Shown: piece after piece, positions 33,996-45,387 of the stretch
Layout of the letters: each line of letters starts with the position of its first letter
How positions within the stretch are numbered: position 1 is the stretch's first letter
Origin: Rana temporaria
Lineage: Eukaryota > Chordata > Amphibia > Anura > Ranidae
DNA length: 64,000 nucleotides
Assembly: GCF_905171775.1 (NCBI RefSeq)
Contig: NC_053501.1
Coordinates: 16,402,254-16,466,253, forward strand
Direction: 5' to 3'
Made by a program: the position numbers and the translations under genes
Notes under the pieces: model-generated
The model's input: the letters and a program-made list of their open reading frames with translations, nothing else
Database searches by the model: none
What the model was told of the DNA's origin: nothing

Positions 33996-35949
33996 AATAT
34001 ACTTTTAGATACATATGACTAGCAAATTATCAAGGCACCACATCTCTACTAAAATCTCAAAAGAAGATTTTTGAAGAAAATCTGGGTGCTTTATTTCACA
34101 TAAAAAAAACTAATACAAAAAGTCCTAAAAAAAAATGTTTTCTTAATCGTACGGTAAGTGACTCAGAATTAAGTATTTCCGCTACATTGGGTTATGCTGC
34201 CACCTACAAGGGTGCCACCTAAAAGGGGGGCATTGTTATGTGGTTGAAACAGAATGCAGCCTACAATTGCCACCAGGTAATGAAAACATTGAAGGACGAA
34301 GAACCACAGTTTCCAAATCTATGTCAAGGAAAGTGAGCTGTTTGAGTCCGTCTCTCAGTTATAGCTCTATTAATGTCTGTCTAACAGGTTGTCATTCCTG
34401 AAGCTCCCACTAGGGGGCACTTCACATTCCACTATCACCAGGTGAATTCATCAACTTATTCAAACCTGTGGTCTTATGCAGGGTCCAATTCCAAAGTAAT
34501 TTTCCTTCGAAAATCTAAAATTTTGTGCGTTTTGTCATCCGATGACGCCACCATTGATTTCAAAATTCGTCCAACCAAGCCTTCAATTTCACCTCATGTT
34601 GCTACAGAAAATCATTTTTGTGGCTGGGAATCTTCTTTTCTTGCTCATTTCTTTTTCAATTTAAATTTCTCACACGCTCCTCCCATCATTAATTAGAATT
34701 TATTAAAAAAAAATTAAAAAATGTTCCAACATGCCACTCGATGGCCACATGAAAATTGCCCGTTTGAATGAAAATTCTTTAGAAATTTAACCCGTGTAGG
34801 GCCTGCTTTTAAGACAAGGATCCTCTTCTTCTTCTACTACTTTTTCTTTTTCTTTTGCCCCAAAGCACCATATTGGTTAGTGCTTAAGGGGGTTGTAAAG
34901 GTTTGCTTTTTATTTTCTAAATAGGTTCCTTGCATTGTTGGTTCACTTGCCTTTTCCTTCGATTTCCCTTCTAATTTTTTTTTTCTTTGTCTGAATTTCT
35001 CACTTCCTGTTCCTCCTCAGTAAGCTTGCCCCCATCATCCGAGCTGTTCTGGCTGGGGATTAGTCAGTGTGCTCGCCCCCTCCCTTGGGACTACATCCCT
35101 GCGGGGAGAAGCTGTGGAATGTTTTAATCACTGACCTTTGTATGTGTTTTCACAGCCCCTTTGGGTTTTATATTATTTGTGATTTATATAGTTCACTGTT
35201 TTTTTATTTAGCGCTGCATACTAACTCTCAATTGCTTTTGAATTGTGTCACTTTCTTGTGCAGCAGCTCTCCGTTTCCACTGTTTTAGTATAATAATTTA
35301 TCTTATCCACATTGTAAATTTATGTAAATTAATTCACTTTTATGTGAAATATGGCATCTGAAAAGCCCTAGTTTTTTTTTCTACTGCTCCCTGTCATTGG
35401 GCAGCAGTGATTGCTGTCATGTCGGTGGTAGCCCATCCTCCCACAGTTAGAATCACTCCCTAGGACACACTTAACACCTTGATCGCCCCCTAGTGTTTAA
35501 ACGGTTAGTAAAGGAAAAAAAAATTTCCTTTAAAATAACAAACATGTTATACTTACCTCCACTGTGCAGTTCGTTTTGCACAGAGTGTCCCCGATCCACG
35601 TCTTCTGGGGTCCCTCTGCGGCTGTCTCTGGTCCTCCCTGCAAATACTGACCACAGTCATGCGAGAGAGCTCGCATGGTGGTGAGTAATTGCGGGCGCGC
35701 TCCCGTGATTCAGTGAGTGGCCATAGCCGCTCACTGTATCACTCGGCCCCGCCGCATCACTGGATGTGATTGACAGCAGCGCCAGCCAATGGCTGCGCTG
35801 CTCTCAATCCATCTGCTCTAGCCAGTCAGCGGCCAGGCTGAGCCGCGAAGACTATCTCGGGACCGAGCGCGGGACTTTCGAGGGGTCAGGTAAGTATAAC
35901 GGGGGCTCGGGGGGGGCGACATCATCGGATGTTTTTTCACCTTAATGCA
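33996..35949. other. Intronic DNA with fragments of old repeats
   Basis: GGGGGTTGTAAAGGTTTGCT at 34889 and ACTTTACAACTCCTTT at 36453 look like opposite ends of one old element into which later ones inserted. 35490-35940 has CTTACCTCCACTGTGCAG and GGTCAGGTAAGTATAACG wording at its two sides. No gene was recognised. Confidence 0.45.
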
Positions 35950-35953
35950 TTAA

Positions 35954-36431
35954 AGCGGATCTCCACTCTAAAGTGGAGTCCCGCTGATCGGCACCCTCCC
36001 CCCCTCCGGTGTCACATTTGACACCTTTCAGGGGGGAGGGGGGTGCAGATACCTGTCTACAGACAGGTATCTGCACCCACTTCCGGCCCTACGATACGGG
36101 CAAAGGACGGGTTTTTTCCTTACCTTCCGTCCGTCCCCCGTTGTATGCTGGGAACACTCGGCTCCCAGCACACAGCGGGAGCCAATCGGCGGGCGCAGCG
36201 CGACTCGCGCATGCGCCGTAGGGAATCGGGCAGTGAAGCCGGAGCACTTCACTTCCTGGTTCCCTCACCATGGATGGAGGGGGGAGCAGCAGGGTGACGA
36301 GCGATCGGCTCGTCATCTGCTGCGATCACCGCTGGACTCCAGGACAGGTAAGTGTCCTTATATTAAAAGTCAGCAGCTGCAGTATTTGTAGCTGCTGGCT
36401 TTTAATATATTTTTTTAGTGGCACATCCGCT
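35954..36431. mobile_element. piggyBac-type MITE, family P3 (AGCGGATC ends)
   Basis: A 478-bp element flanked by TTAA at 35950-35953 and 36432-36435. Inverted ends are AGCGGAT and ATCCGCT. An internal palindrome GATACCTGTCTACAGACAGG is visible at 36046-36065. It is non-coding; the piggyBac assignment rests on the TTAA target. Confidence 0.8.
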
Positions 36432-36469
36432 TTAAGGTGAAAACATTTTTTACTTTACAACTCCTTTAA

Positions 36470-37021
36470 CCCCTTCCCTGCCAGTGTCATTTACACAGTA
36501 AACAGTGCATTTTTATAGCACTGATCGCTGTATTAATGACAATGGTCCAAAAATAGTGTCAAAAGTGTCTGATGTGTCCGCCATAATGTCGCAGTCACGC
36601 TAAAAATCGCAGATTGCCGCCATTACTAATAAAAAAGACATAAATCTATCCCCTATTTTGTAGACGCTATAACTTTTGCGCAAACCAATCAATATACGCT
36701 TATTGCGATTTTTGTACCAAAAATATGTAGAAGAATACATATTGAGCTAAACTGAGAAAGAAATTTAGATTTTTTGGGGATATTTTTTATAGCAAAAGGT
36801 ACACAATATTGCTTTTTTTTTTTCAAAATTCACGCTCTTTTTTTTGTTTATAGCGCAAAAAATAAAAACCGCAGGGGTGATCAAATACCACCAAACGAAA
36901 GCTCTATTTGTGGGAAAAGAAGGATGTCAATTTTGTTTATGAGCCACGTCGCACGACCGCGCAATTGTCAGTTTAAGCGACGCAGTGCCGTATCGCAAAA
37001 AGTTCTCTGGTCAGGAAGGGG
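36470..37021 (-). mobile_element. piggyBac-type MITE, family P2 (CCCCTTCCCTGCC ends)
   Basis: TTAA at 36466-36469 precedes CCCCTTCCCTGCCAG, and the other end is CTGGTCAGGAAGGGGG followed by TAAA. The body is the reverse-strand version of the P1 body (CCAAACGAAAGCTCTATTTG, GCACGACCGCGCAATTGTC). P1 and P2 therefore share a core with different ends. Confidence 0.75.
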
Positions 37022-37969
37022 GTAAATTCTTCTAGGGCTGGAGCAGTTAAAGTTTTTTATTTTTTTTATTTTTTTAAGGCAATGTTTCTGTTATTTTATA
37101 CTTCATCTGTATTCTCTCTGGCTGGTCTCACCAGTGCTCAGATATTAGATTATATAGGTATCTGGTCGATGATTAGTGGGGTGATTGTCTGCTGTTGTCT
37201 CAGCTTAGTTGATTAGTTGGGGTGATTACCATTTTTTTTCAGCACGGCGGAGCATTCCTCGGTATTGATAAAACTATGACGTTGGAGAGTAAATATGGGA
37301 GAGTGATACCCTTGGTGATTGCTCCATCAGCACAAACGCTGCACTTGTACTAATGATAAGGATAATGGCGGTTTGGCGCTCAGCTGTGATGGCGACACAA
37401 GTCGTCGCCTCGTTCTGCCGGCTGAGGAATTCAAATGCCAGCTTTTATGAGAGATCAAAGCACCATTATCTCTGTGTGGAGGGAAAATGCCTCTAATTGC
37501 TGCTCGTCTGGTAATGGCCGAGTGACCAATCACACACTGAGCATGGATCAATTTCACACCCTCCGTTTGGGCACCCGGAATCTGCTCGGTTTTCGTGCCA
37601 AGGGCACTGTAGCCCCCATTTTGCAGACTCTTTCATCATATTCTTTGTCTGTAGCACTTCAAAAGAAGCCATCAGAGCAATCTGATGCAATAAATTATTG
37701 GAGTTATTTACTGAACAAAGAGGACAACAGCATACCAACCACAGCCCTTGCTTCTCTTATTTATTAAGGTGGAGATTGTATTTTCACTAGTTTGCATTGA
37801 CTGGCATTATAAATGGGCAGAGCTGCTGGAATTGATATTAATCTATGAATGAATGAGTTACAGTTGGTGAGGTGATCTGCAACTTTGGAGAATCTGGAAA
37901 CGGTACAGGAAGCCATCTTGGACCATCACAACAGTAAAGGTGGCACACAGAATAGAATTTTGGGTATTA
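37022..37969. other. Intronic DNA, no clear feature
   Basis: No gene or complete repeat seen. 37250-37760 looks like unique intronic sequence. Confidence 0.45.
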
Positions 37970-38110
37970 TGTACCGCAATTCCCCACAAATAAGACCTAC
38001 CCCGAAAATAAGCCCTATTTTAAAATGCTTGTAAAATCCTGTAATCCACAGTAGTATATAATGTACAATGTGTGTGTTTCTGTAATATAATTGTGCCAAA
38101 TACCATTGGT
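37970..38110. mobile_element. Fragment of a CCCCGAAAATAAGCCCT repeat
   Basis: ACCGCAATTCCCCACAAATA, then CCCCGAAAATAAGCCCTATT, is a word set common in vertebrate DNA-transposon repeats. Only one end is recognisable. Confidence 0.5.
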
Positions 38111-38179
38111 ACAGTGCCGCTCGGTGCTCAGCTGACCTCCCACTGCTCTCCTCCTCTTCTCCCAGCTGTCAGTGGGGGA

Positions 38180-39735
38180 TCTCAGAGTCGGTCCCAGGGA
38201 AGAGGTGTGGAGTCAGTCCCAGAGTAGCCTTGTTAGGGGTGGAGTTGGTCCTGTGGAAGACATGTTTGATGTAGAGCTTTTCCATGAGTAGTCATGTTAA
38301 TTATAGACTTGATCTCAGGGGATATGGAGTCGTTCCCAAGAGTGCCATGTTAAATGTGGAGTCGTTCCCAGTGCAGCTGTGTTAGACATGGAGTTGGTCC
38401 CAGGGGCAGTCGTGTTAAATGTAAACATTTTCACGAGTAAGTCTTGTTAGATGTGGAGCTGGTCCCATGTTAGATAAAGAAATTGCCACAAAGGATTTGA
38501 GTTAAATGTGGAGTTGGTCATGGGGGAGTCTTGTTAGATGTGGAGTTTGTCCTGTGGAAGCCATGTTAAATGTGGAGTTGGTACGGGAGAGGCATGTTAG
38601 ATGAGGAAATTGTCCCGAAACAAATTGTGGAGTCCTTCCCAGAGTAGCCATGTTGGATGGGGATGTGGTCCAGAGATAGTTGCGTTTGATGAGTTGGTGC
38701 AGGCGAAGTCATATAATATTTGGAGTTGGTACTGTGGGAGCTGTGTTAGATGTGGAATTGGTTTAGGGGGAACACATGTTAAATGTAGAGCTGGTCCAAG
38801 GAGTGCTGCATTAGATATGGAGTTTGTCCTGTGGAAGCCATGTCATGTTTGGTCCAGAGGCAGCAATGTTAGATGTGCAGTTTGTCCTGGGGGGGAGTCT
38901 TGATGGGTGTGGAGTTGGTCCCAGGGAAAAAATGTCAGATGTGGAGTTTGACAGGTGGCCATGTTTGTTTTGGAGTTGTTCCTAGGGAAACTTTGTCAGA
39001 TGTGGAGTTGTTCCTGTTGGAGCCAGATTAGATGTGGAGTTGGTCCTGTGGAAGTCATATTGGATATAGAGTTGGTCCTGCGGGAGCCATGTTAGATGTG
39101 GGGTTGGTCCCATGGGAGCTGTTAAATGTGGTGTTGGTCTTGGGGGAGCCATGTTAGATGTTGGGACCCGTGTTAGATGTGGTGTTGGCCCCCAGGAGAG
39201 CCGTGTTAGATGTGGTGTTGGCCCAGAGGGGAGCCATGTTAGATGTGGTGTTGGTTCCCGGGAGAGCCGTGTTAGTTGTGGCGTTGGCTCTGAGGGGGGC
39301 CATGTTAGATGTGGTGTTGGTCCCAGGAGAGCTGTGTTAGATATGGGGTTGGTCCCATGGGAGCTGTTAAATGTGGTGTTGGTCCCGGGGGAGCCGTGTT
39401 AGATGTGGTGTTGGCCCCAGGGGAGCCATGTTATATGTGGTGCTGATCCCGGGAGAGCCGTGTTAGATTTGGTGTTGTCCCCAGGGGTGCCATGTTAGAT
39501 GTGATGTTGGCCCCAGGGTAGCCATGTTAGATGTGGAGTTGGCCCCAGGGTAGCCATGTTAGATGTGATGTTGGCCCCAGGGTAGCCATGTTGGATGTGG
39601 AGTTGGTCCTGGGGGAGCCATGTTAGATGTGGTGTTGGCCCCAGAGTAGCCATGTTAGATGTGGTGTTGGCCCCGGGGGAGCCATGTTAGATGTGGAGTT
39701 GGTCCTGTGGAAGCAGTGGTAAATGTAGGTCTCAG
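38180..39735 (+). repeat. 32-33-bp minisatellite
   Basis: Units of AGCCATGTTAGATGTGGTGT followed by TGGCCCCAGGGG. They are degenerate in the 5' half (GTGGAGTTGGTCC variants) and more uniform at 39100-39700. About 45 units by length. Open frames through it (for example 39112-39402) are repeat artefacts. Confidence 0.93.
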
Positions 39736-39749
39736 GGAAAGCTATGTTT

Positions 39750-40480
39750 CATAAGCAGGGCAACAACTTCACATCAGGATATAGAAATTTTACAGAAAGA
39801 CCTGAATAAAATATTGGAGTTGGTAACTATGTGGTAAATGAAGTTTAATGCGGAAAATGTAAAATAATGCACTTGGGGGCTAAGAACCTAAACGCAAACT
39901 ACTCACTGGGGGGGAGAACCCCTGGGGGAGTCCAGGATGGAAAAAGATCTGGGGGTCCTAGTAGAAGACAGACTAAGCAATAGCATGCAGCTACCAAAGC
40001 CGTCAGAGTTTTAGCTTGCATAAGAAATATACTCCAGAGAGAACAATAATCCTGCCACTTTATAAAACTCTGGTTCGGCCACATCTGGAGTATTCCTGCC
40101 AGTTCTGGTCACCAGTCCTCAGAAGGGATGTGCTAGATTTACAAATACCTCAATGGTGATCCCAGCGTAGGAAAAATCTATTCAGTCTCGGGGTGTAAGA
40201 GGACACGGGGCCACACAATGAGATTGGAGGAGAAGCGCTATAACCTTAAGCTGCAGAGGGGTTTTTCCACTGTCAGGGCGGTAAGAATGTGGAACTCTCT
40301 TTCACACGTGGTGGTGGCAGTGGGGATTATTGATATTTTTAAAAGACTCCGGACGTGCATCTTAAAGAACACAACATACAGGGATATGGGAAATGATTAT
40401 GGACACCGGCTCACGTGCACCTACACAGGTGAAACTGGATGGACTATTGTCTTTATTCAACCTTACCTACTATGTACCTA
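39750..40480 (+). pseudogene. Decayed LINE reverse transcriptase, 3' part, split by Tc1
   Basis: Conceptual reading in broken frames gives AYSLGG-type and KDLGVLVEDRLS-like wording, then TRGHTMRLEEKRYNLKLQRG and RMWNSLSHVVV. These are the C-terminal reverse-transcriptase features of L2/CR1-type LINEs (the xMHLGxKN, DLGVLVxDxL and WNSLPxxVV motifs). Many stops and frameshifts make it dead. The Tc1 element has inserted at its 3' end (TA at 40479-40480). The flank resumes at 42088. Confidence 0.72.
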
Positions 40481-42087
40481 CAGTGAGGAAAATAAGTATT
40501 TGAACACCCTGCTATTTTGCAAGTTCTCCCACTTGGAAATCATGGAGGGGTCTGAAATTGTTATCGTAGGTGCATGTCCACTGTGAGAGACATAATCAAA
40601 AAAAAAAATCCAGAAATCACAATGTATGATTTGTTTAACTATTTATTTGTATGATACAGCTGCAAATAAGTATTTGAACACCTGAGAAAATCAATGTTAA
40701 TATTTGGTACAGTAGCCTTTGTTTGCAATTACAGAGGTCAAACGTTTCTTGTAGTTTTTCACCAGGTTTGCACACACTGGAGGAGGGATTTTGGCCCACT
40801 CCTCCACACAGATCTTCTCTAGATCAGTCAGGTTTCTGGGCTGTCGCTGAGAAACACGGAGTTTGAGCTCCCTCCAAAGATTCTCTATTGGGTTTAGGTC
40901 TGGAGACTGGCTAGGCCACGCCAGAACCTTGATATGCTTCTTACAGAGCCACTCCTTGGTTATCCTGGCTGTGTGCTTCGGGTCATTGTCATGTTGGAAG
41001 AGCCAGCCTCGACCCATCTTCAAAGCTCTAACTGAGGGAAGGAGGTTGTTGCCCAAAATCTCGCAATACATGGCCCCGGTCATCCTCTCATTTATACAGT
41101 GCAGTCGCCCTGTCCCATGTGCAGAAAAACACCCCCAAAGCATGATGCTACCACCCCCATGCTTCACAGTAGGGATGGTGTTCTTGGGATGGTACTCATC
41201 ATTCTTCTTCCTCCAAACACGGTTAGTGGAATTATGACCAAAAAGTTCTATTTTGGTCTCATCTGACCACATGACTTTCTCCCATGACTCCTCTGGATCA
41301 TCCAAATGGTCATTGGCAAACTTAAGACAGGCCTTGACATGTGCTGGTTTAAGCAGGGGAACCTTCCGTGCCATGCATGATTTCAAACCATGACGTCTTA
41401 GTGTATTACCAACAGTAACCTTGGAAACGGTGGTCCCAGCTCTTTTCAGGTCATTGACCAGCTCCTCCCGTGTAGTCCTGGGCTGATTTCTCACCTTTCT
41501 TAGGATCATTGAGACCCCACGAGGTGAGATTTTGCATGGAGCCCCAGTCCGAGGGAGATTGACAGTCATGTTTAGCTTCTTCCATTTTCTAATGATTGCT
41601 CCAACAGTGGACCTTTTTTCACCAAGCTGCTTGGCAATTTCCCCGTAGCCCTTTCCAGCCTTGTGGAGGTGTACAATTTTGTCTCTAGTGTCTTTGGACA
41701 GCTCTTTGGTCTTGGCCATGTTAGTAGTTGGATTCTTACTGATTGTATGGGGTGGACAGGTGTCTTTATGCAGCTAATGACCTCAAACAGGTGCATCTAA
41801 TTTAGGATAATAAATGGAGTGGAGGTGGACATTTTAAAGGCAGACTAACAGGTCTTTGAGGGTCAGAATTCTAGCTGATAGACAGGTGTTCAAATACTTA
41901 TTTGCAGCTGTATCATACAAATAAATTGTTAAAAAATCATAAATTGTGATTTCTGATTTTTTTTTTTTTTGATTATGTCTCTCACAGTGGACATGCACCT
42001 ACGATGACAATTTCAGACCCCTCCATGATTTCCAAGTGGGAGAACTTGCAAAATAGCAGGGTGTTCAAATACTTATTTTCCTCACTG
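40481..42087 (-). mobile_element. Complete Tc1/mariner transposon
   Basis: A 1607-bp element flanked by TA on both sides (40479-40480 and 42088-42089). It has about 205-bp terminal inverted repeats (40481-40684 and 41883-42087). Each repeat carries an outer and an inner copy of the CAAATACTTATTTKC direct-repeat word, an IR/DR layout as in Sleeping Beauty-class elements. The ends read CAGTGAGGAAAATAAGTATT. It encodes a full-length transposase on the minus strand. It resembles Tc1 elements known from fishes and frogs, a group reported to have moved horizontally. Confidence 0.95.
40697..41719 (-). CDS. Tc1-like transposase, full length
   Basis: A 340-residue DDE transposase that would cut and paste the surrounding element. 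Residues 1-110 carry the paired-like double helix-turn-helix DNA-binding region (MAKTKELSKDTRDKIVHLHK, then VGAIIRKWKK), separated by a short basic linker near residues 55-60 (LPRTGA). The catalytic triad is D153 (WSDETKIELFG), D244 (FQHDNDPKHT) and E279 (LNPIENLW), with 34 residues between D244 and E279, the Tc1 spacing. The glycine-rich HGGGSIMLWGCF box is present. Length and all motifs match functional family members and no stop or frameshift is visible. The start is the usual MAKTKE. Activity is plausible but cannot be judged from sequence alone. Confidence 0.95.
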   Translation of the reverse strand: MAKTKELSKDTRDKIVHLHKAGKGYGEIAKQLGEKRSTVGAIIRKWKKLNMTVNLPRTGAPCKISPRGVSMILRKVRNQPRTTREELVNDLKRAGTTVSKVTVGNTLRRHGLKSCMARKVPLLKPAHVKACLKFANDHLDDPEESWEKVMWSDETKIELFGHNSTNRVWRKKNDEYHPKNTIPTVKHGGGSIMLWGCFSAHGTGRLHCINERMTGAMYCEILGNNLLPSVRALKMGRGWLFQHDNDPKHTARITKEWLCKKHIKVLAWPSQSPDLNPIENLWRELKLRVSQRQPRNLTDLEKICVEEWAKIPPPVCANLVKNYKKRLTSVIANKGYCTKY

Positions 42088-42090
42088 TAT

Positions 42091-42470
42091 ATAACTCTAT
42101 ATACATATGGAGTTGGTCCCGGTAACCCATATCTTTATCTCTTGTCTCTCTTATTCACTGATAGGAAGATTGGGCACATTATGTCGATTGACCTTTTTCC
42201 AGTTCCCTACAGTGTGAAGCGGAAAATTCTGAACACAAAGATGTGTGTAATTATTTGCATTTTGCTGAAATACGACCGATGAATCAGCCGATGCTGTGGG
42301 TGGAAATTTTGTTTGACGTCTGTAGAGGACGAAAGTTCTGCTATTTAGTCTGGATCTGCATGAAGAACCTGTCAGGCAAGGGTGGCGCAATCTGCTGGTA
42401 TACCAAGGATCTCTGTGTGCCGGACCAGGGCTGCTGTGACAAATTGTGAACTTGTATGTGTGCCACCTCA
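42091..42470. other. Intronic DNA
   Basis: Resumption of the pre-Tc1 sequence (TATAACTCTATATAC), followed by intronic DNA without a recognisable element. Confidence 0.45.
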
Positions 42471-43763
42471 AGGCCTCGTACACAAGACCGAGGAACTCGT
42501 CGTAAATGAAACATCGTTTTCCTCGACGAGTTCATTGTCAGGCTTGTGGAGAAACTTGACAAGATTTCTTTGCGTACACACTGGCCCGGATTCAGGTAGA
42601 TTTGCCCCTTATTTGCGGAGGCGCAGGGCAGCGTGCTACCCGCGATTCATGGAGCAGTAGCTCCGTAAATTGCGTGTGAGCTGTGTAAACTTGCCCTGCG
42701 TAAGGGCGCCTAATGTAAATGATCCCGTAGGGGGCGGGAATCATTTAAATTAGGCGCGCTCCCGCGCCAAGCGTAGAGCGCATGCTCCGTCGGGAAACTT
42801 TCCCGACGTGCATTGCGGCAAATGACGTTCGCAAGGACGTTATTTGCTTCAAAGTGAACGTGAATGGCGTCCAGCGCCATTCACGAATCACTTACGCAAA
42901 TTACGTAAAATTCGAACGTCGCGACGCGGGAACGACGGGTATACTTTAGCATTGGCTGCCCCTGCTATTAGAAGGGGCAGCCTTACGCTAAACACGCCGT
43001 ACGGAAACAACGTTGTGAATTGGTGTTAGTATGCAATTTGCATACTATACACTGAGCACAATGGGAGCGCCCCCTAGCGGTCATCGCTAGAATGCAGCCT
43101 AAGATATGCGTGGCATAAGAGCCTTATGGCACGCAGATTTTAGGCTGCAGTCGGCGTTACGATTTTCCTAAATCAGGAGCATTCGTAACGCCGGGGCAAG
43201 TAAGCAATTGCGCTGTGTAACCTATGGTTACACAGGCGCAATTGCTACTTGAATCCGGACCACTGTCAAGAACAAATCTCCTCGTTCTCAAACGCGGTGA
43301 CGTACAACACATACAACGGCAGGGGAAGTTCGATTCCACTGGCACAACCCTTGGGGCTGCTTTTGCTAATCTCATGTTACTGCGTGTTAAGTAAAAGTTT
43401 GGTAAGAGACAATTTGCACTTTTCAGTCTGTTACAGCGTGACAAATGTGCTATCTCCATTACGAACGCTACTTTTACCGAAGGTGCGCTCCCGTCTCATA
43501 CTTTATTCTGAGCATGCGCGGGTTTCTTAGCATACACACGAATGTGTTTCTTGTCGAAAATTAGTCCGTCGAGGAACACGACGAGGAAATTGAGACTCCT
43601 GTCGAGGAAAAAGAGAACTTGTTCTCTTTTTTTCTCGTCGAGTTCCTCGGCAGTTTCCTCAATGAAAAACATACACACGACTGTTTTCCTCGGCAAAAAA
43701 GCTCTGCCACCAAGTTTCTTGATGGATTCTGTCGAGGAAAACGGTCGTGTGTACGAGGCCTCA
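42471..43763. mobile_element. MITE (GGCCTCGTACACAAGACCGA) with a nested MITE
   Basis: The outer ends AGGCCTCGTACACAAGACCG and CGGTCGTGTGTACGAGGCCT are inverted. Subterminal GAGGAACTCGTCG words recur in both orientations. The element is interrupted at 42583-43261 by a family-A MITE. A related, uninterrupted element is at 63361-63634. Confidence 0.85.
42583..43261. mobile_element. Family-A MITE nested in another MITE, ACT target duplication
   Basis: Ends GGCCCGGATTCAGGTAG and TACTTGAATCCGGACC, flanked on both sides by ACT (42580-42582, 43262-43264). It is the second copy of the element at 1598-2338, with long shared words such as AGCGCATGCTCCGTCGGGAA. Inserted into the outer element, it is younger than it. 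Confidence 0.87.
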
Positions 43764-44308
43764 GACCTGTTGTTATGACCACCAATACCACATAGTGGCG
43801 TAATTCACTGCTATTCAGACCTGCCTTTATAGCGTCTAAATTATTTTGTCCTTGCTGTAGAGAATATTAGTTGAAGCTTTATCATGCAAAATATTTAAAT
43901 TCATAAAAAAAAAGTTTTTCATTATTTGTCTCTATCAGATTCGTCTGTCATCCTCCCATTTGTCACCAGGTGATAATTTTGCCTGAATAATACATTTCCA
44001 GTGCTGGTAACTGTGTATGTTAGATCCAGGAGTGGGTTAACATCAAATTCTAGCTTAACATCCATAAACATGAGATATGTAAAAAAAAACTTCAGGATTA
44101 GACCCAGCGGAATATACCTGGAGGTAGAGTACCAGGCCAATGTGTGATGTCATAATCTGATGTACATTTTCATATTATGGATTACAGTTGGCTACATGGA
44201 TACAATGGAGGGTTGCACTACCAGGTGTGCTGGCTGGTGTTCTTGCACAGTCTTGCAGCTTACTCAGTGCAGGTAATAGGGAATAATCACCTTACGTACT
44301 GTAAAGTA
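43764..44308. other. Intronic DNA, no clear feature
   Basis: No gene or complete element was recognised. Poly-A at 43907-43915. Confidence 0.45.
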
Positions 44309-45224
44309 CAGTATCGTACAAAAGTAAGTACACCCCTCACAGTTTTGTAAATGTTTTATTATATCTGTTCATGTGACAACACTGAAGGACATGGATTACT
44401 GGAAAAATGTCCTGTGGTCTGATGAGACCAAGATAAACTTATTTGGTGTCAGATGGTGACAAGCGTGTGTGGCGGCAACCAGGTGAGGAGTACAAAGACA
44501 AGTGTGTCTTGCCTACAGTGAAGCATGGTGGTGGGAGTGTCATGGTGTGGGGCTGCATGAGTGCTGCCGGCACTGGGGAGCTACAGATGATTGAGGGAAC
44601 CATGAATGCCAACATGTACTGTGACATACTGAAGCAGAGCATGATCCCCTCCCTTCGGGGACTTGGCAGCAGGGCAGTATTCCAACATAATGACCCCAAA
44701 CACACCGCCAAGTCGACCACTGCCTTGCTAAAGAAGCCGAGGGTAAAGGTGATGGACTGGCCAAGCATGTTTTCAGACATAAACCCTATTGATTATCTGT
44801 GGGACATCCTCAAACCAAAGGTGAGGCAGCGCAAGGTCTCTAACATCCACCAGCTCCGTGATGTCATCATGGAGGCGTGGAAGAGGACTCCAGTGGTAAC
44901 CTGTGAAGCTCTGGTGAACTCCATGCCCAAGAGGGTTAAGGCAGTGCTGGAAAATAATGGTGGCCATACAAAATATTGCCACTTGTGGCCCAATTTGGAC
45001 ATTTTCACTTAAGGGTGTACTCACTTTTGTTGCCAGCGGTTTAGATATTAATGGTTGTGTGTTGAGTCATTTTGAGAAGACACCAAATTTACACTGTTAT
45101 ACAAGCTGTACACTCACTACTTTACATTGTAGCAAAGTGTCATTTCTTCAGTGTTGTCACATGAAAAGATAGAAGAAAATATTTACAAAAATGTGAGGGG
45201 TGTACTCACTTTTGTGAGATATTG
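44309..45224 (+). pseudogene. Internally deleted, inactive Tc1 element
   Basis: The left end CAGTATCGTACAAAAGTAAG and right end CTCACTTTTGTGAGATATTG are diverged inverted repeats with TA beside them. After about 80 bp of the left repeat the sequence jumps to GACATGGATTACTGG, in the middle of the transposase, so the DNA-binding half is gone. The remaining frame (to 45012) shows WSDETKINLFG, then a frameshift, HGGGSVMVWGCM, FQHNDPKHTAK and DINPIDYLWD. Relative to the canonical FQHDNDPKHT the catalytic Asp codon is deleted, and the catalytic Glu position is Asp. It belongs to a different Tc1 family from 40481-42087. Confidence 0.9.
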
Positions 45225-45229
45225 TAGAT

Positions 45230-45387
45230 CAGTGGTCATCAACCCTGTCCTCGGGGGCCCACTAAAAGGCCAGATTTTATGTATTACCTTGGGGAGATGC
45301 AGACTAGAATATCACCTGTGATGTATTTCAGTTGTCTTGCATACCTGGCCTGTTGGTGGGCCCTGAGGACAGGGCTGATGACCACTT
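45230..45387. mobile_element. Small hAT-type MITE
   Basis: Ends CAGTGGTCATCAACCCTGTC and GACAGGGCTGATGACCACTT are inverted. The flanks TTGTAGAT (45222-45229) and CTGTAGAT (45388-45395) match at 7 of 8 positions, fitting an 8-bp hAT duplication. It abuts the dead Tc1 copy, so its left flank overlaps the Tc1 terminus. Confidence 0.82.

Noticed and set aside
38180..39735. Regularly spaced repeats as a CRISPR-like array
   Set aside because: The units are contiguous without unique spacers, and the DNA is vertebrate; this is a minisatellite.
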